From the NCBI RefSeq assembly GCF_964204645.1, contig NC_134031.1:3765001-3829000 (forward strand): a DNA stretch of 64,000 nt, written 5' to 3'. A program made the translations under genes and the position numbers. Every line of letters begins with the position of its first letter. Position 1 is the stretch's first letter. Of the stretch, positions 22,450-34,400 are shown piece by piece. The stretch comes from Tubulanus polymorphus. Lineage: Eukaryota; Nemertea; Palaeonemertea; Tubulaniformes; Tubulanidae. The notes beneath the pieces are model-generated. The model ran no database searches, had not been told where the DNA came from, and saw only the letters and a list, made by a program, of their open reading frames with translations.

Positions 22450-25400
22450 ATGAACTACAAAAAACTCGTGCCTTCGTTACTTTTTACGCTGCTTTTACTG
22501 AATAATTTATTCACGGTCGTTCATATGAAACCAGTTCCAACTGGATCTGTTGTCGTGACGGGCGGCGATTCAAAAATGACGGCTGCGGCGGCTTCGCCTC
22601 TTTTTTTCGAAAATGTGGCCGCAGCGGCGAAGGCGAGGATTAAACCGGATGAACTCGAATCGCCGAAACACATGGACGCGGTGAAATTAGAGAAAGACGG
22701 CCGTTTGAATCGAGATTATCGTAAAGAAGTGTTCCTCGGAAACCACGAGGAGATCGAATTGGGCACGGAAGTCGAACAGAAGTTGAAATTGCGCGATATT
22801 TTTCATAGGTACGACTTATTTTTTACCGTTGACTTCGGTTGCAGTTCATCCATAACCAACACCACGATATAGATCACAATTGATAAAACACTATATCCGT
22901 GTTGAAGCGATGTAGAGAGACTCTCACAATAAAGTGAACAAACAGAAACCATTCCACAAAATGGTAAAAACCACAATGTACAATGAAAAATTGAGTTTAA
23001 AAAGGGCTAGTAGTTCATTTATGAAGATGGCGATTACGATAATACAAAGTAATTGTTTTTCTTTTGAATAACCACAAGGTAGTTCAATACCAAAAGTTCA
23101 AACCTTTCCATTGCGAACATTCTTTTGTTTATAGAGTTGATTATAGTAAAGATGGTCTTATAAGTATGGCTGAATTAGAGGAATGGATCGAACAGAAAGT
23201 TCAAGAACATTTCGATGAAACAAATGATGAAAATGAAAAAATATTCAAAGCTCTAGACCCCGATAATGATGGTAGGTATAGTGTCTATTTCTTTAAGAAA
23301 ATGGCTTAACTTATGAAATCAAGAATATTTCACAGTCTACTTATTGTGAAATTATTTAGATATATTTTTCATTGTTTATTTAAGGATTTATAACGTGGCA
23401 CGAGTTCTTTGTACAGTTTCTCGTCGCGAAGGGACACCAGCAAGATGAATCGGAAAAACACGCCGCCGATTACGAAACTATTGACATGGGTGAAAAAGGT
23501 AAGTTTCCGGTAATCCTGCGAGGTTTTGGAAAATGGCCGAGTCTTGCTATGCAATCAGGTTTGAAACCCAGCTTAGGGACTGGGATGGTTGACATAGTGA
23601 TAATTGACTATTGAGCAACTGCCCCCACAGAGCCTTTTGGTACAAATCCTTGTAATGGAGGATATTGGGTTTAGTTAAGTAGGGCAGAGGTAAAATGTCA
23701 TGATGCCATCAGATTGCTGAATGGACTGGTGTGATAATGTGTCTTATAAGGCAGTATTTTGAAAGTCTCGCGATATTGTTTCATCAGATTTGAAACTCTG
23801 CGATACGAAATCAATGAGATTGTTACTATTCGCTTTACAGAAAAAGATATGTTGATTAAGAATAAATTCCGATGGTCGGAGGCCGATGAAGATCCGCAAG
23901 ACAACAAATTGAATATCCAGGAATTTAAGAACTTCCGTCACCCGGAACAGAGCGATAGCATGTTACGTCATATGGTCAATGATATACTTAGTAATCTAGG
24001 TAAGTTAGTTTTTTCATTGTCGGACAACTTTCTGTCGCGGCAACGAAACTATGAGGTACACATTCTATACCCCGGGACAAGAGCTGCGATCGTATGGAGA
24101 TGATTTGCTCTGGGTGGAGACTAGACCCGAGTCCAAAGAGTTACAAAGAATATCAATCACTCATTTGATATTATGACCTATTTCACGACCTGTTTTATAA
24201 TATTTTGATTCAAGAGCCTAAAAATACATTTGAAAGTTCATTGACTGCGAACTAATTGAATTATCGATCGCGAAGGTTTGATAGATAATCTTAAACTTGA
24301 TAAGGCGAGATAAACTTGATTTCTCCTAAGAAAAATATTTATTCATTGTATAAGAAGGTCAATTCTCAGAATGATTATATTATGATAAATTACATTGGAT
24401 TATGAATTACATTATGAACAACCTGTATATGTACTAGAACTAACCAATGTATAGTTGTGCCATCTGGTGTGTCCCATTAATCGTTCAATTAGAAATTTGA
24501 GGGATATTGAATTGTCGTAGATGTTCATACGGTACTCATTTTCCAGATCGCGACAGGGACGGCGTTTTGACCGAAAGCGAATTCATCGCGTTGCCTCCCG
24601 GCGAGGCTGAGGGCCAGTCCGATTGGCTGCAGCAGGAAAAAGTATGGCAGGAAGAGCGACGAAAAGAATTTCAAAACGTCATCGACGTCGACAAAGATGG
24701 CAAAGTCACGAAAGAAGAACTAAAGGTAATGCGGAGCATTATAAACATTGATGAAACACTTTCCGTGTTGTAAACATAATATAAAATCCCACTCTAAGAG
24801 TGAAAGATTCCAAAATGTTCCCTCGGTTTTATCTTGATAGTCATCTGTCTTCAGTAAAATTCCTGATGATGACTATTAATCGATAAAGATGAAACGTTGA
24901 ATAGATATTAACCCACATGACACCGTAAGAACATCGGATTAATTCAGGGTGGCCACTGACCTGGAAAACCGGGAATCAGAAAAATCTAGAAAAAGATCAC
25001 GGAAAACTCAGGGAATTTGGATAATGCTATTGACTGCATGCATCTTCATCAGTACGTGATTCATCAGTATGTGAAAAATGAATGAATTTTAATATTTTAA
25101 TCCTATAAACTTCTCTGATTCACTCAGAGGATTTTGTGTAATCACATAGAAACATCAGGGAAAATTCGGGTTTTGTAAATGGGCAGAAAGTGACCACCCT
25201 GTGATTCCCTGACACTGGATGAAACTATAGGAATCAAACTCAACCAACGCTTACTGCTTAACTGGGCTTAGTATTCTTGCTTATCTATAAAAGCCAATCA
25301 TTTTTCTTTGTAGAATTATGTAGATCCGAAAAACCCTGGGCACGCGAAAATGGAAGTCGTCAATCTGATGGAGCTAGCCGACGCCAACAAAGATCAACAT

Positions 25401-25490
25401 TTATCACTCGAAGAAGTTATGAACAACCAAGATCTGTTCATGGGCAGTAAAATGGTGAACGCCGGCAGGAATTTTCACGATGAATTCTAA
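22450..25490 (+). CDS. SDF4: Cab45/SDF4, 45-kDa calcium-binding protein
   Basis: A complete gene of about 374 aa. Exons: 22450–22808, 23135–23271, 23385–23498, 23841–23999, 24547–24725, 25314–25490, all GT–AG with matching phases. A signal peptide (KKLVPSLLFTLLLLNNLFTVV) precedes a low-complexity region and the KDGRLNRDYRKEVFLG segment typical of the family. EF-hand loops: 122–133, 161–172, a degenerate third at about 219–231, 257–268, 303–314, and 339–350 (Gln replaces the usual Gly). The C-terminus is GSKMVNAGRNFHDEF. Family members are soluble Golgi-lumen CREC proteins that bind Ca2+ and sort secretory cargo; HDEF here corresponds to the C-terminal retention-type tail. Length is close to the vertebrate form. 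An in-frame ATG at 22333 would add 39 hydrophilic residues before the signal peptide; I chose 22450 because it places the hydrophobic core at the N-terminus. Confidence 0.93.
22870..22960. repeat. Repeat fragment related to the 31.6-kb palindrome insertion
   Basis: In SDF4 intron 1 the words AACACTATATCCGTGTTGA, GCGATG and TCTCACAATAA match, in order, the reverse complement of the DNA flanking and within the insertion at 31636–31882. It is probably a degenerate copy of the same element family. Confidence 0.5.
24855..24905 (+). repeat. CUGAUGA…GAAACGTTGAATA element tail
   Basis: In SDF4 intron 5, CCTGATGATGACTATTAATCG is followed by AAAGATGAAACGTTGAATA. The CTGANGA, GACTAT and GAAACGTTGAA words occur in the same order at 31636–31842 (both arms) and, on the minus strand, at about 860–905. 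This marks a dispersed element family. Confidence 0.45.
24945..25203. mobile_element. MITE-like repeat, CAGGGTGGCCACT ends
   Basis: In SDF4 intron 5 a block of about 255 bp starts CAGGGTGGCCACTGACCTGG and ends AAAGTGACCACCCTG, an inverted pair. The interior has AAACTCAGGGAATTT and GAAAAATCTAGAAAAA words. Related but partial copies, recognised by CCTGA–TTTTCC–AGGT–GTGGCCAC words, lie at about 38185–38456, 49118–49265, 49605–49985, 51040–51182 and 55460–55560. CAGGG-type termini are common in hAT elements; I could not confirm an 8-bp target duplication. Confidence 0.6.
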
Positions 25491-27146
25491 AACTGTTACA
25501 ACCGAAGTCGGTTCCTCAGTTGTGAGCTAGATTTAACTGTTTTTTTAGTCGAAATTAGTTCATTTTACTCAAGATGATTCGAATTAAACTCACAATTTGC
25601 GTTAAACTGGGGCCAAATTTACGTATGGCGTAGATTGAAGGCAGTTTAAGAACCGATTAGCAAAATTTCGTATGAATGTTTTAGTTGTGGTGGTAGAAAT
25701 CTTGAAAGAATCCAAACTTTATGCAAAAGCTTGTTGTACGGCTATTATTGGCTATTATTGTGAATGAATGTGCAATGAAACTTCAACCATTCAAAAATGT
25801 TTTGTCTTAGCAGCCATTCTTGAAGTACATATGCAAAATTTTCGTGCAATTTTAAGAATCATGTGCATAAAGAAAGAAATGGCCAATTTTTTACCTCTCT
25901 CTGTCTGTTAGTTTTCATGTCTGCTGCATTCGATATGCTCAAAAGTCAAATGTATCAAATGTTCACCAAGTATCCCAATTCAAGCAATTCTCTCCCCAGA
26001 TCTACAGTAGGCTGATGAGCACTGATTCTTGGCCGCCTAAATGATTTTGATGTGACGGTCACTCGACTTCGTTTTCCATTCTCGAAATTAGCCAAATATA
26101 AAAGCATACTCTAGTCATTTTCAAAAGATAGAAAAGAGACAGTGATCTGCTATCAGGGCGGGTCTGAAAACTTACTTATTTTCTTCCTTGTGGGTTACTT
26201 CTTGAATTAATTTAATGTCGTAGACTACAATAACGATTTTTCACGAATCTTGGTTCTGTAAGTAGATTTTTGAGGTGTAAGTGTCTCTGCATATCTGATA
26301 TTCTGGGTTTTTTCCATACAATCAATATGTTGAAATAGAGTGAATGTTTATAGATATGTGAAAGATGGTTGAATTTTTTTAGAGAACAAATATTTTAATG
26401 TTCAAAAGATACAAATATCACTTAACTTATGTGAAGTTTATGTACATGGGATGGGGATCTGTTAACTAGTCAGATTGCTTGCAATTTGACTATCTTCCTT
26501 TTTGGATATATGTACACAATCATTCTTTTCAAATTACTTTTTTTCTTGCCATATTTTGGAATATGTCGCAAATGCATTTAAATATGAGACATCGAATATG
26601 TTTGTAGACTCTAATCTTACTCAATACAGGTCAACCCTGCTAACCGCACAAGTTGGTAAATTGTAAATGACAGTGCCCTTGATTAATAAGTGTCTATGAA
26701 CAACAACCCTGTCAATTGTCTCGTGAACAAACTTATAATGATCTGTGATTTTCTTTATCTTCCGATTTATATTTCATCTGTACGGTTCCTCCTATCAGAG
26801 GGAGGGACAACTACCTTGTATATGATTAATTTGTCTTGTCAGGGGCAAGGTTTTTCATTCATTCAACGTATTCATTGATTGTAACGACGTAAAAAACGAT
26901 GATGAATATTTGTATGTAAATTATTGTTCATCGAATGAATGGAATATATGAGATCATTTATATCTAAAATGTTTTAGTTGTAGTTTATGCATGTATATTA
27001 TATGCCATGATCCAGTTCCATAGTTGCGAGTCAGATAGTTAGTCCTGAGTTCCAATGAGTTAAGTCTCAACTCACAACTGTCGAACTGGGTCGATGATGT
27101 CCCGCGTCACCCGGGATAGTTGTTGCAATTTTCACTCTTCGCATCG
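25491..27146. other. SDF4 3' UTR and intergenic DNA
   Basis: AT-rich, with no further exon recognised. The SDF4 3' UTR must start here but no clear AATAAA was found close to the stop. A small foldback repeat with CCAGTTCCATAGTTGCGAGT and its inverted partner lies at about 27012–27095, just before the tandem duplication begins. Confidence 0.5.
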
Positions 27147-27257
27147 GCTTTTTATGATTCGTTGCCGTCTTTAGATGGCACCTAGAGAAAGGAATAATTC
27201 AACTGCCAGAGCGGTTTTATCTTCATCACAAATCACAATTGACCCCAGGATCCACTA

Positions 27258-27258
<1 letters not shown>

Positions 27259-27309
<51 letters not shown>
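27259..27309 (+). repeat. (ATC)17 microsatellite
   Basis: Seventeen uninterrupted ATC triplets lie at the left end of a block of about 160 bp (27259–27421) that is absent from the same position in the second duplication copy. There the flanks CCACTAC and ATGTCACTG are directly joined. The block therefore looks like an insertion with a microsatellite end. Confidence 0.85.
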
Positions 27310-27310
<1 letters not shown>

Positions 27311-28496
27311 ATTGTGAAGGATCTGTGGTAGGCTCCTTCGAGCCTGTGGTTATCCTCCTCGTTGTTTCTCATTTCGTTACTCAGTTAACGCGTTGAATTA
27401 GTAATTAATAATTAATGTCACATGTCACTGTCACACAATTGTCTCTATAGAAAACTTTCACTTTACCTCAGCACTTCACTAAGTTCACTGGGCTGAGGCT
27501 GGACAGAGATAATTACCGAATTATTTAAATTTTCTTAGGATATTTGAACGATTCTGACAATAATTGACTGGAGGGACACGTATTTGATAAAAGACTGCAG
27601 CTCCATTCCTGATACATTCAACTGATGCAAAAACACAGCAAATTATGACAAAATATAATTGTTTAACTCCATAAAAATACTTTTATTCCGCAAATCTGTA
27701 TATTTTATGCACAACATCACATACATACTGTGTGACCACCAATGATTGTCCGGTCCAGACAGGTTTGAAAATATGAAAGCCCCGTCCAGGCGACAAATAT
27801 AAACAAATCGGAATGCTAAAACATAGAGTTCTCCGCGTAGTAAAATTCAAATGAAAATTTCCTTTTGAAATGTGTCATGAAGACTGGTACTTTCGGTCGA
27901 CGAAATATCGACGCATATTCTAGTAACTTAAATCCCTCTTAAGAAGTTTAAAATAAAAAAATACTCTCGTCTAAGATACATCGAAAGCAGTTACCAGGTG
28001 TATTCATAACGTTGATACTTCTTTACGATCAGTTTTCAGAAAAATACAATATTTCTAACGTACAAAAATACGGAATACTTGTGGCAATCTTTTCCGAAGG
28101 GAATAAATAGCATAATTTTCATTATCTCGCAGTGCGTCACAACCAACAACGTATCGCCTGTAGGCGGCGCATTCAACCAATTGTTTTCGGTAGAAAAATA
28201 TTATCATGGAATGTCAAAAAGGAAACGAACACGCGTCTGTCGATACTGATGTTTGACAAAATATCGGAATAAACGATGAGCATACGATTGGTGGAATTTT
28301 CTGAGCACAACCCAGTTGTAAAATGTCTGCTTTCATACACAACCTAGTTCTCTTTGGAAATCTAACGCAAGAAGGAACCGAAGGAAAAATATCATTGTCT
28401 CGTAGAGATTCATCCCATTACAGTGTGTTTATAATACGTCTGCTCTTTTCAGAATTAATGCAGCCTGGAATCACCCATCCAGCAATATATCATTAA

Positions 28497-28621
28497 TCAT
28501 CAGGTATAATATTTAAAAAGTTTGTTATTCATTTCTACAGTGGGCTTGACTTAAATGCCCTTCTATACATAGATTATTTCATAATATTATACCTGATGAG
28601 GCTTGAGTGACATCAGCGAAA
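28497..28621 (+). other. Hammerhead-like fold within the duplicated unit
   Basis: A perfect 17-bp inverted repeat (28497–28513 and 28583–28599) ends in CTGATGA. It is followed by a short hairpin-forming segment (GCTTGA…TCAGC) and then GAAA at 28618–28621. The order helix I – CUGAUGA – hairpin – GAAA resembles a hammerhead ribozyme core. The base preceding the expected cleavage position is C rather than the canonical U, and one extra G sits at the base of helix II. An active ribozyme is therefore unlikely; a degenerate one is possible. The same motif is in copy 2 (CTGATGA at 33038–33044). Confidence 0.3.
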
Positions 28622-31498
28622 TCGATTGTGCTGTAACGTACTATTTTCAAAGATTTTCAAAGAATTTTGTTATTGTTGTGATTCTGCTGCGGATTTATAG
28701 ATCATTTTACTTTCTACAATGTGCTGGCTGACTCAATGTCTGGCAATTTGTATGGTCATTTTTAAATTACAAATCTCTCACGCGAAGTCCTGAACGCAAG
28801 TGAAGCGTGGACGATCAAAAATTGGAAGAATGGTGATGTAATATTGAATATCTAAGAGGCTATGATCCGAGCTGCAGATTGACACCTGCATTAACGAGAG
28901 ATGAATCCAAGCCACAAGAAATATTGGTATTTCCACTGAAGATTTCGAAAAAAAACAAAAAAACAAACGGAAAACATTTCTCCGGTCTTAGCGCGTAAAT
29001 ACTCATGTACCGTACAGAAAATAATAGTAAATAGACAGCTAGAGACTAAATGAGAAAAACGCAGATAAAAATGCAAATGATGTACATATATACGCTTACA
29101 TAATAATAGTAGACAGAAGAGGTATACATCGTAAATACAGGAAATACAATAAATGAATGAATAACTAAAAGTAAAATCACCCATAACGTACATAAAATGG
29201 TTGATAGATTTCATTAATTTCCTAAGTAACGCCACGTAATCGTTTTTGTTAACTTCAATTTTGCTATTCACGTCTTGATTCGACATGTCGAACACGAAAA
29301 TATGGAAACGAATTTCGAACAAAAAAAAAAAAAAATGCGACACGAATGCGCCGTACCTTCTACCGAGAGGTCGCCCGTCGACCTACTTCATGCACCGGAC
29401 CGTCACAAATTTGAACCAAATGATTTGCATGTAAAACCGTTAAAAAACGTTTCGTAAAATTCAACCGATTATAATCCGTATCAATAAATCCAACACCCGC
29501 GATTAAATTACCCTAAAAAATCACGTAAAATTCATCTTCAACCGTTAACAAATAAACAAGTATTTTTTCCCCGCAAGTAAATGCCTACTTAAAAGATTGC
29601 AAAGACGGTACGTTTGTATAATCTGTACATTTAAAGTTTTAATTTGAATAAATGAACTATGATTTTTTTTCGCATGAATTTCATTAAATGCATGATTAGA
29701 GACTTTTCACGAGTAAAAAAGAAAAAAAAATCGGAATTTCATTGATTTCAATCGAATCTCCCTGTATACTACATAATACGAAATGCATATCTAAACCTCG
29801 AAGACACAATGTTTGTATTCATATCTCTGAAGAACACGGCTGCATTAAGAACGTTCCCTGAGTGTCGAAATACACAGTAACTAGATGTCCTAGTTGCGAG
29901 ACAGGGGAGCGACCTAAGCATCGAAGATGAGACGAAGTGGCTGCCAATAACATCTGCTGAGGCTAGTCTCCGAGAATGATTTCACTAGGTCCGAGTCGAC
30001 TAGCTGTTGGTGACTTTACGCTAGGCGTTTGAATGGCCCAGCAAACCAATAGCGACTAAACCTAAATCGGGAGCGTTAGATAATGGTATCAACCTCAAGA
30101 GAGTTGAATTGAATTCAAATACCCTTCAATTATTAGTTTTTACAGAGTAAAGCAGACTCAAGTTCAAGTCGGATATTTGTCAAAATATCTTTCCGACCCT
30201 ATATATGACCACCCAATTAGCCTATATCGCTCGACAGAAATACCCAACTTGAGCGGAGTCTACCGCAATACTCAATGACGACGTTCTCATCAAACAATTC
30301 AATTTTCGACTACAGCCTCGCGAAAATGAAATGATAAATACTGGTACTTTTTTCACAACACGCCGTTTGAGGGAAAATTCATTCGTTATACGCAAAATAA
30401 ATCAAGCGTCAATGAGACATATTTTAATATTCTTTATACAAATATCGATAACATATACTGGTATATAATCATACATAATATCCATAATACATATGTTTAT
30501 ATCAGAATATATGTCATCATTTACTTACGAAACTATAATATTTGATTAGCCGTTTATTTACAACTGATTTTTTCAACTGATTTTCATTCACAGTTAGTTA
30601 TGATTCCATTTTTGTTTTTGATTTCATTCATTTTTTGAACGTAGTACATATACGTCGTGTAATTCGCCTAAACGCGAGATATCTCGTATTTCTAGTTTCG
30701 CGACATCATTGCCGCTATCAGTCGTCTCAAACGTCTAGTTATGTCGCCATACCCACTTCCGAGATATTGTGTATTGTGGTACTGCTAGCCACATTCGCCA
30801 CTTTGAGATATCTCATTTATCTCATGCCACGTTAGTTGTCACTACTGCTATGCTAGTTACCGGCTGGCTATCTTATCACGCGGACGATTTGGCCTGGGTC
30901 AAAATGGTCCCGAGAAGACCGGCGTTTTGAGCATTTATACCGAAATGACTCGTCGTTGCTAAAACGCGAGCTGAACCATGCTATGGCAAGCGAGGTGAGT
31001 CAACAACAATCTAAAATCTACCAATTAGAATAGCCAACAGAAGAATCCTGAACCAGCATTAACATTCAGTAATTTGACCCGTGCTTTTTGGCCCAGACCC
31101 GGTCAACCAGGCACCATAGCAAAAGGTCGGCCTAGGTGATCGCGACTTAATTTGTAATGTGATCGCGACTTAAATTGTAATTAGTAGTAGCAACCGGGAC
31201 GAATGATTGTGGCATTGAATGTGAAATAAGAAATTAATAGCCAGCAACTAGACGTACCAATTCGTGCCGACCCAAATGCTACATGCGTACTAGATGCAAA
31301 TACCGACGCGCAAAAACATAATTATATCTAACAACGAAATATGGTGTGGGAAAAGGTTAGAAAATAGATTTCTCGATGCATCGCATCGACGATGAAAGTA
31401 GCAGACTAACGGATGGAATGATCAGATAACGAAGCGGATGACGATGCACATTTCTGCAGATAAATGCAGTTTAAGAATCGAGACACAAAATCTTTTTT

Positions 31499-34400
31499 GC
31501 TTTTTATGATTCGTTGCTGTTTTTAGAATACACCTAGAGAAAGGAATAATTCAACTGCCAGAGCGGTTTTATCTTCATCACAAATCACAATTGACCCCAG
31601 AATCCACTACATGTCACTGTCACACAATTGTCTCTGAGGAGAGAATCCCACAATGATAATAAAAAGTCCGAAAATGAAACTTCGAGATACCGGTAGTAGT
31701 TTATTTCAACGTTTCGACTATATCCTAATAGTCATCTTCAGGAATAATCTTAGGATATAGTCGAAACGTTGAAATAAACTACTACCGGTATCTCGAAGTT
31801 TCATTTTCGGACTTTTTATTATCATTGTGGGATTCTCTCCTCATCGCGTCAACACGGATATAGTGTTCTACCAATCGTGACAATTTTCTCTATAGAAAAC
31901 TTTCACTTTAACTCAGCACTTCACTAAGTTCACTGGGCTGAGGCTGGACAGAGATAATTACCGAATCATTTAAATTTTCTTAGGATATTTGAACGATTCT
32001 GACAATAATTGACTGGAGGGACACGTATTTGAAAAAATACTGCAGCTCCATTCCTGATACATTCAACTGATGCAAAAACACAGCAAATTATGACAAAATA
32101 TAATTGTTTAACTCCATAAAAATACTTTTATTCCGCAAATCTGTATATTTTATGCACAACATCACATACATACTGTGTGACCACCAATGATTGTCCGGTC
32201 CAGACAGGTTTGAAAATATGAAAGCCCCGTCCAGGCGACAAATATAAACGAATCAGAATGCTAAAACATAGAGTTCTCCGCGTAGTAAAATTCAAATGAA
32301 AATTTCCTTTTGAAATGTGTCATGAAGACTGGTACTTTCGGTTGACGAAATATCGACGCATATTCTAGTAACTTAAATCCCTCTTAAGAAGTTTAAAATG
32401 AAAAAATACTCCCGTCTAAGATACATCGAAAGCAGTTACCAGGTGTATTCATACCGTTGATAATTCTTTACGATCAGTTTTCAGAAAAATACAATATTTC
32501 TAACGTACAAAAATACGGAATACTTGTGGCAATCTTTTCCGAAGGGAATAAATAGCATAATTTTCATTATCTCGCAGTGCGTCACAACCAACAACGTATC
32601 GCCTGTAGGCGGCGCATTCAACCAATTGTTTTCGGTAGAAAAATATTATCATGGAATGTCAAAAGGGAAACGAACACACGTCTGTCGATACTGATGTTTG
32701 ACAAAATATCGGAATAAACGATGAGCATACGATTGGTGGAATTTTCTGAGCACAACCCAGTTGTAAAATGTCTGCTTTCATACACAACCTAGTTCTCTTT
32801 GGAAATCTAACGCAAGAAGGAACCGAAGGAAAAATATCATTGTCTCGTAGAGATTCATCCCATTACAGTGTGTTTATAATATGTCTGCTCTTTTCAGAAT
32901 TAATGCAGCCTGGAATCACCCATCCAGCAATATATCATTAATCATCAGGTATAATATTTAGAAAGTTTGTTATTCATTTCTACAGTGGGCTTGACTTAAA
33001 TGCCCTTCTTTACATAGATTATTTCATAATATTATACCTGATGAGGCTTGAGTGACATCAGCGAAATCGATTGTGCTGTAACGTACTATTTTCAAAGATT
33101 TTCAAAGAATTTTGTTATTGTTGTGATTCTGCTGCGGATTTATAGATCATTTTACTTTCTACAATGTGCTGGCTGACTTAATGTCTGGCAATTTGTATGG
33201 TCATTTTTAATTACAAATCTCTCAGGCAAAGTCCTGAACGCAAGTGAAGCGTGGACGATCAAAAATTGGAAGAATGGTGATGTAATATTGAATATCTAAG
33301 AGGCTATGATCAGAGCTGCAGATTGACACCTGCATTAACAAGAGATGAATCCAAGCCACAAGAAATATTGGTATTTCCACTGAAGATTTCGAAAAAAAAA
33401 AAACAAACGAAAAACATTTCTCCGGTCTTAGCGCGTAAATACTCGTGTACCGTACAGAAAATAATAGTAAATAGACAGCTAGAGACTAAATGAGAAAAAC
33501 GCAGATAAAAATGCAAATGATGTACATATATACGCTTACATAATAATAGTAGACAGAAGAGGTATACATCGTAAATACAGGAAATACAATAAATGAATGA
33601 ATAACTAAAAGTAAAATCACCCATAACGTACATCAAATGGTTGATAGATTTCATTAATTTCCTAAGTAACGCCACGTAATCGTTTTTGTTAACTTCAATT
33701 TTGCTATTCACGTCTTGATTTGACATGTCGAACACGAAAATATGGAAACGAATTTCGAACAAAAAAAAAAAAATGCGACACGAATGCGCCGTACCTTCTA
33801 CCGAGAGGTCGCACGTCGACCTACTTCATGCACCGGACCGTCACAAATTTGAACCAAATGATTTGCATGTAAAACCGTTAAAAAACGTTTCGTAAAATTC
33901 AACCGATTATAATCCGTATCAATAAATCCAACACCCGCGATTAAATTACCCTAAAAAATCACGTAAAATTCATCTTCAACCGTTAACAAATAAACAAGTA
34001 TTTTTTCCCCGCAAGTAAATGCCTACTTAAAAGATTGCAAAGACGGTACGTTTGTATAATCTGTACATTTAAAGTTTTAATTTGAATAAATGAACTATGA
34101 TTTTTTTTCGCATGAATTTCATTAAATGCATGATTAGAGACTTTTCACGAGTAAAAAAGAAAAAAAAATCGGAATTTCATTGATTTCAATCAAATCTCCC
34201 TGTACACTACATAATACGAAATGCATATCTAGAAAAAAGCTTCATATACCGGTACTGGAATGGAAAATACAGAATCATTGGAATGAATACAAAAATTCAT
34301 AACCAAAACCTCGAAGACACAATGTTTGTATTCATATCTCTGAAGAACACGGCTGCATTAAGAACGTTCCCTGAGTGTCGAAATACACAGTAACTAGATG

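Larger units (their letters stand above)
27147..31498. repeat. Tandem duplication, copy 1
   Basis: The first copy of a direct duplication. It begins GCTTTTTATGATTCGTTGC and its end joins directly to the same sequence at 31499. Long colinear stretches match copy 2 almost base for base. Differences include an (ATC)17-bearing insertion at 27259–27421 present only here. The unit has no recognisable gene. A 150-codon minus-strand frame (29343–28891) is hydrophobic and Phe-rich with no motif; its presence in both copies is expected from the recent duplication and is not evidence of coding. An octamer-like ATTTGCAT lies near 29423. An element with GACTC…CAAGTCGG ends lies at 30145–30265. Confidence 0.9.

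Noticed and set aside
28891-29343. 150-codon minus-strand frame, duplicated at 33310–33762
   Set aside because: Very AT-rich, Phe/Ile/Tyr-biased, no motif or splice context. Conservation between copies is explained by the recent DNA duplication.
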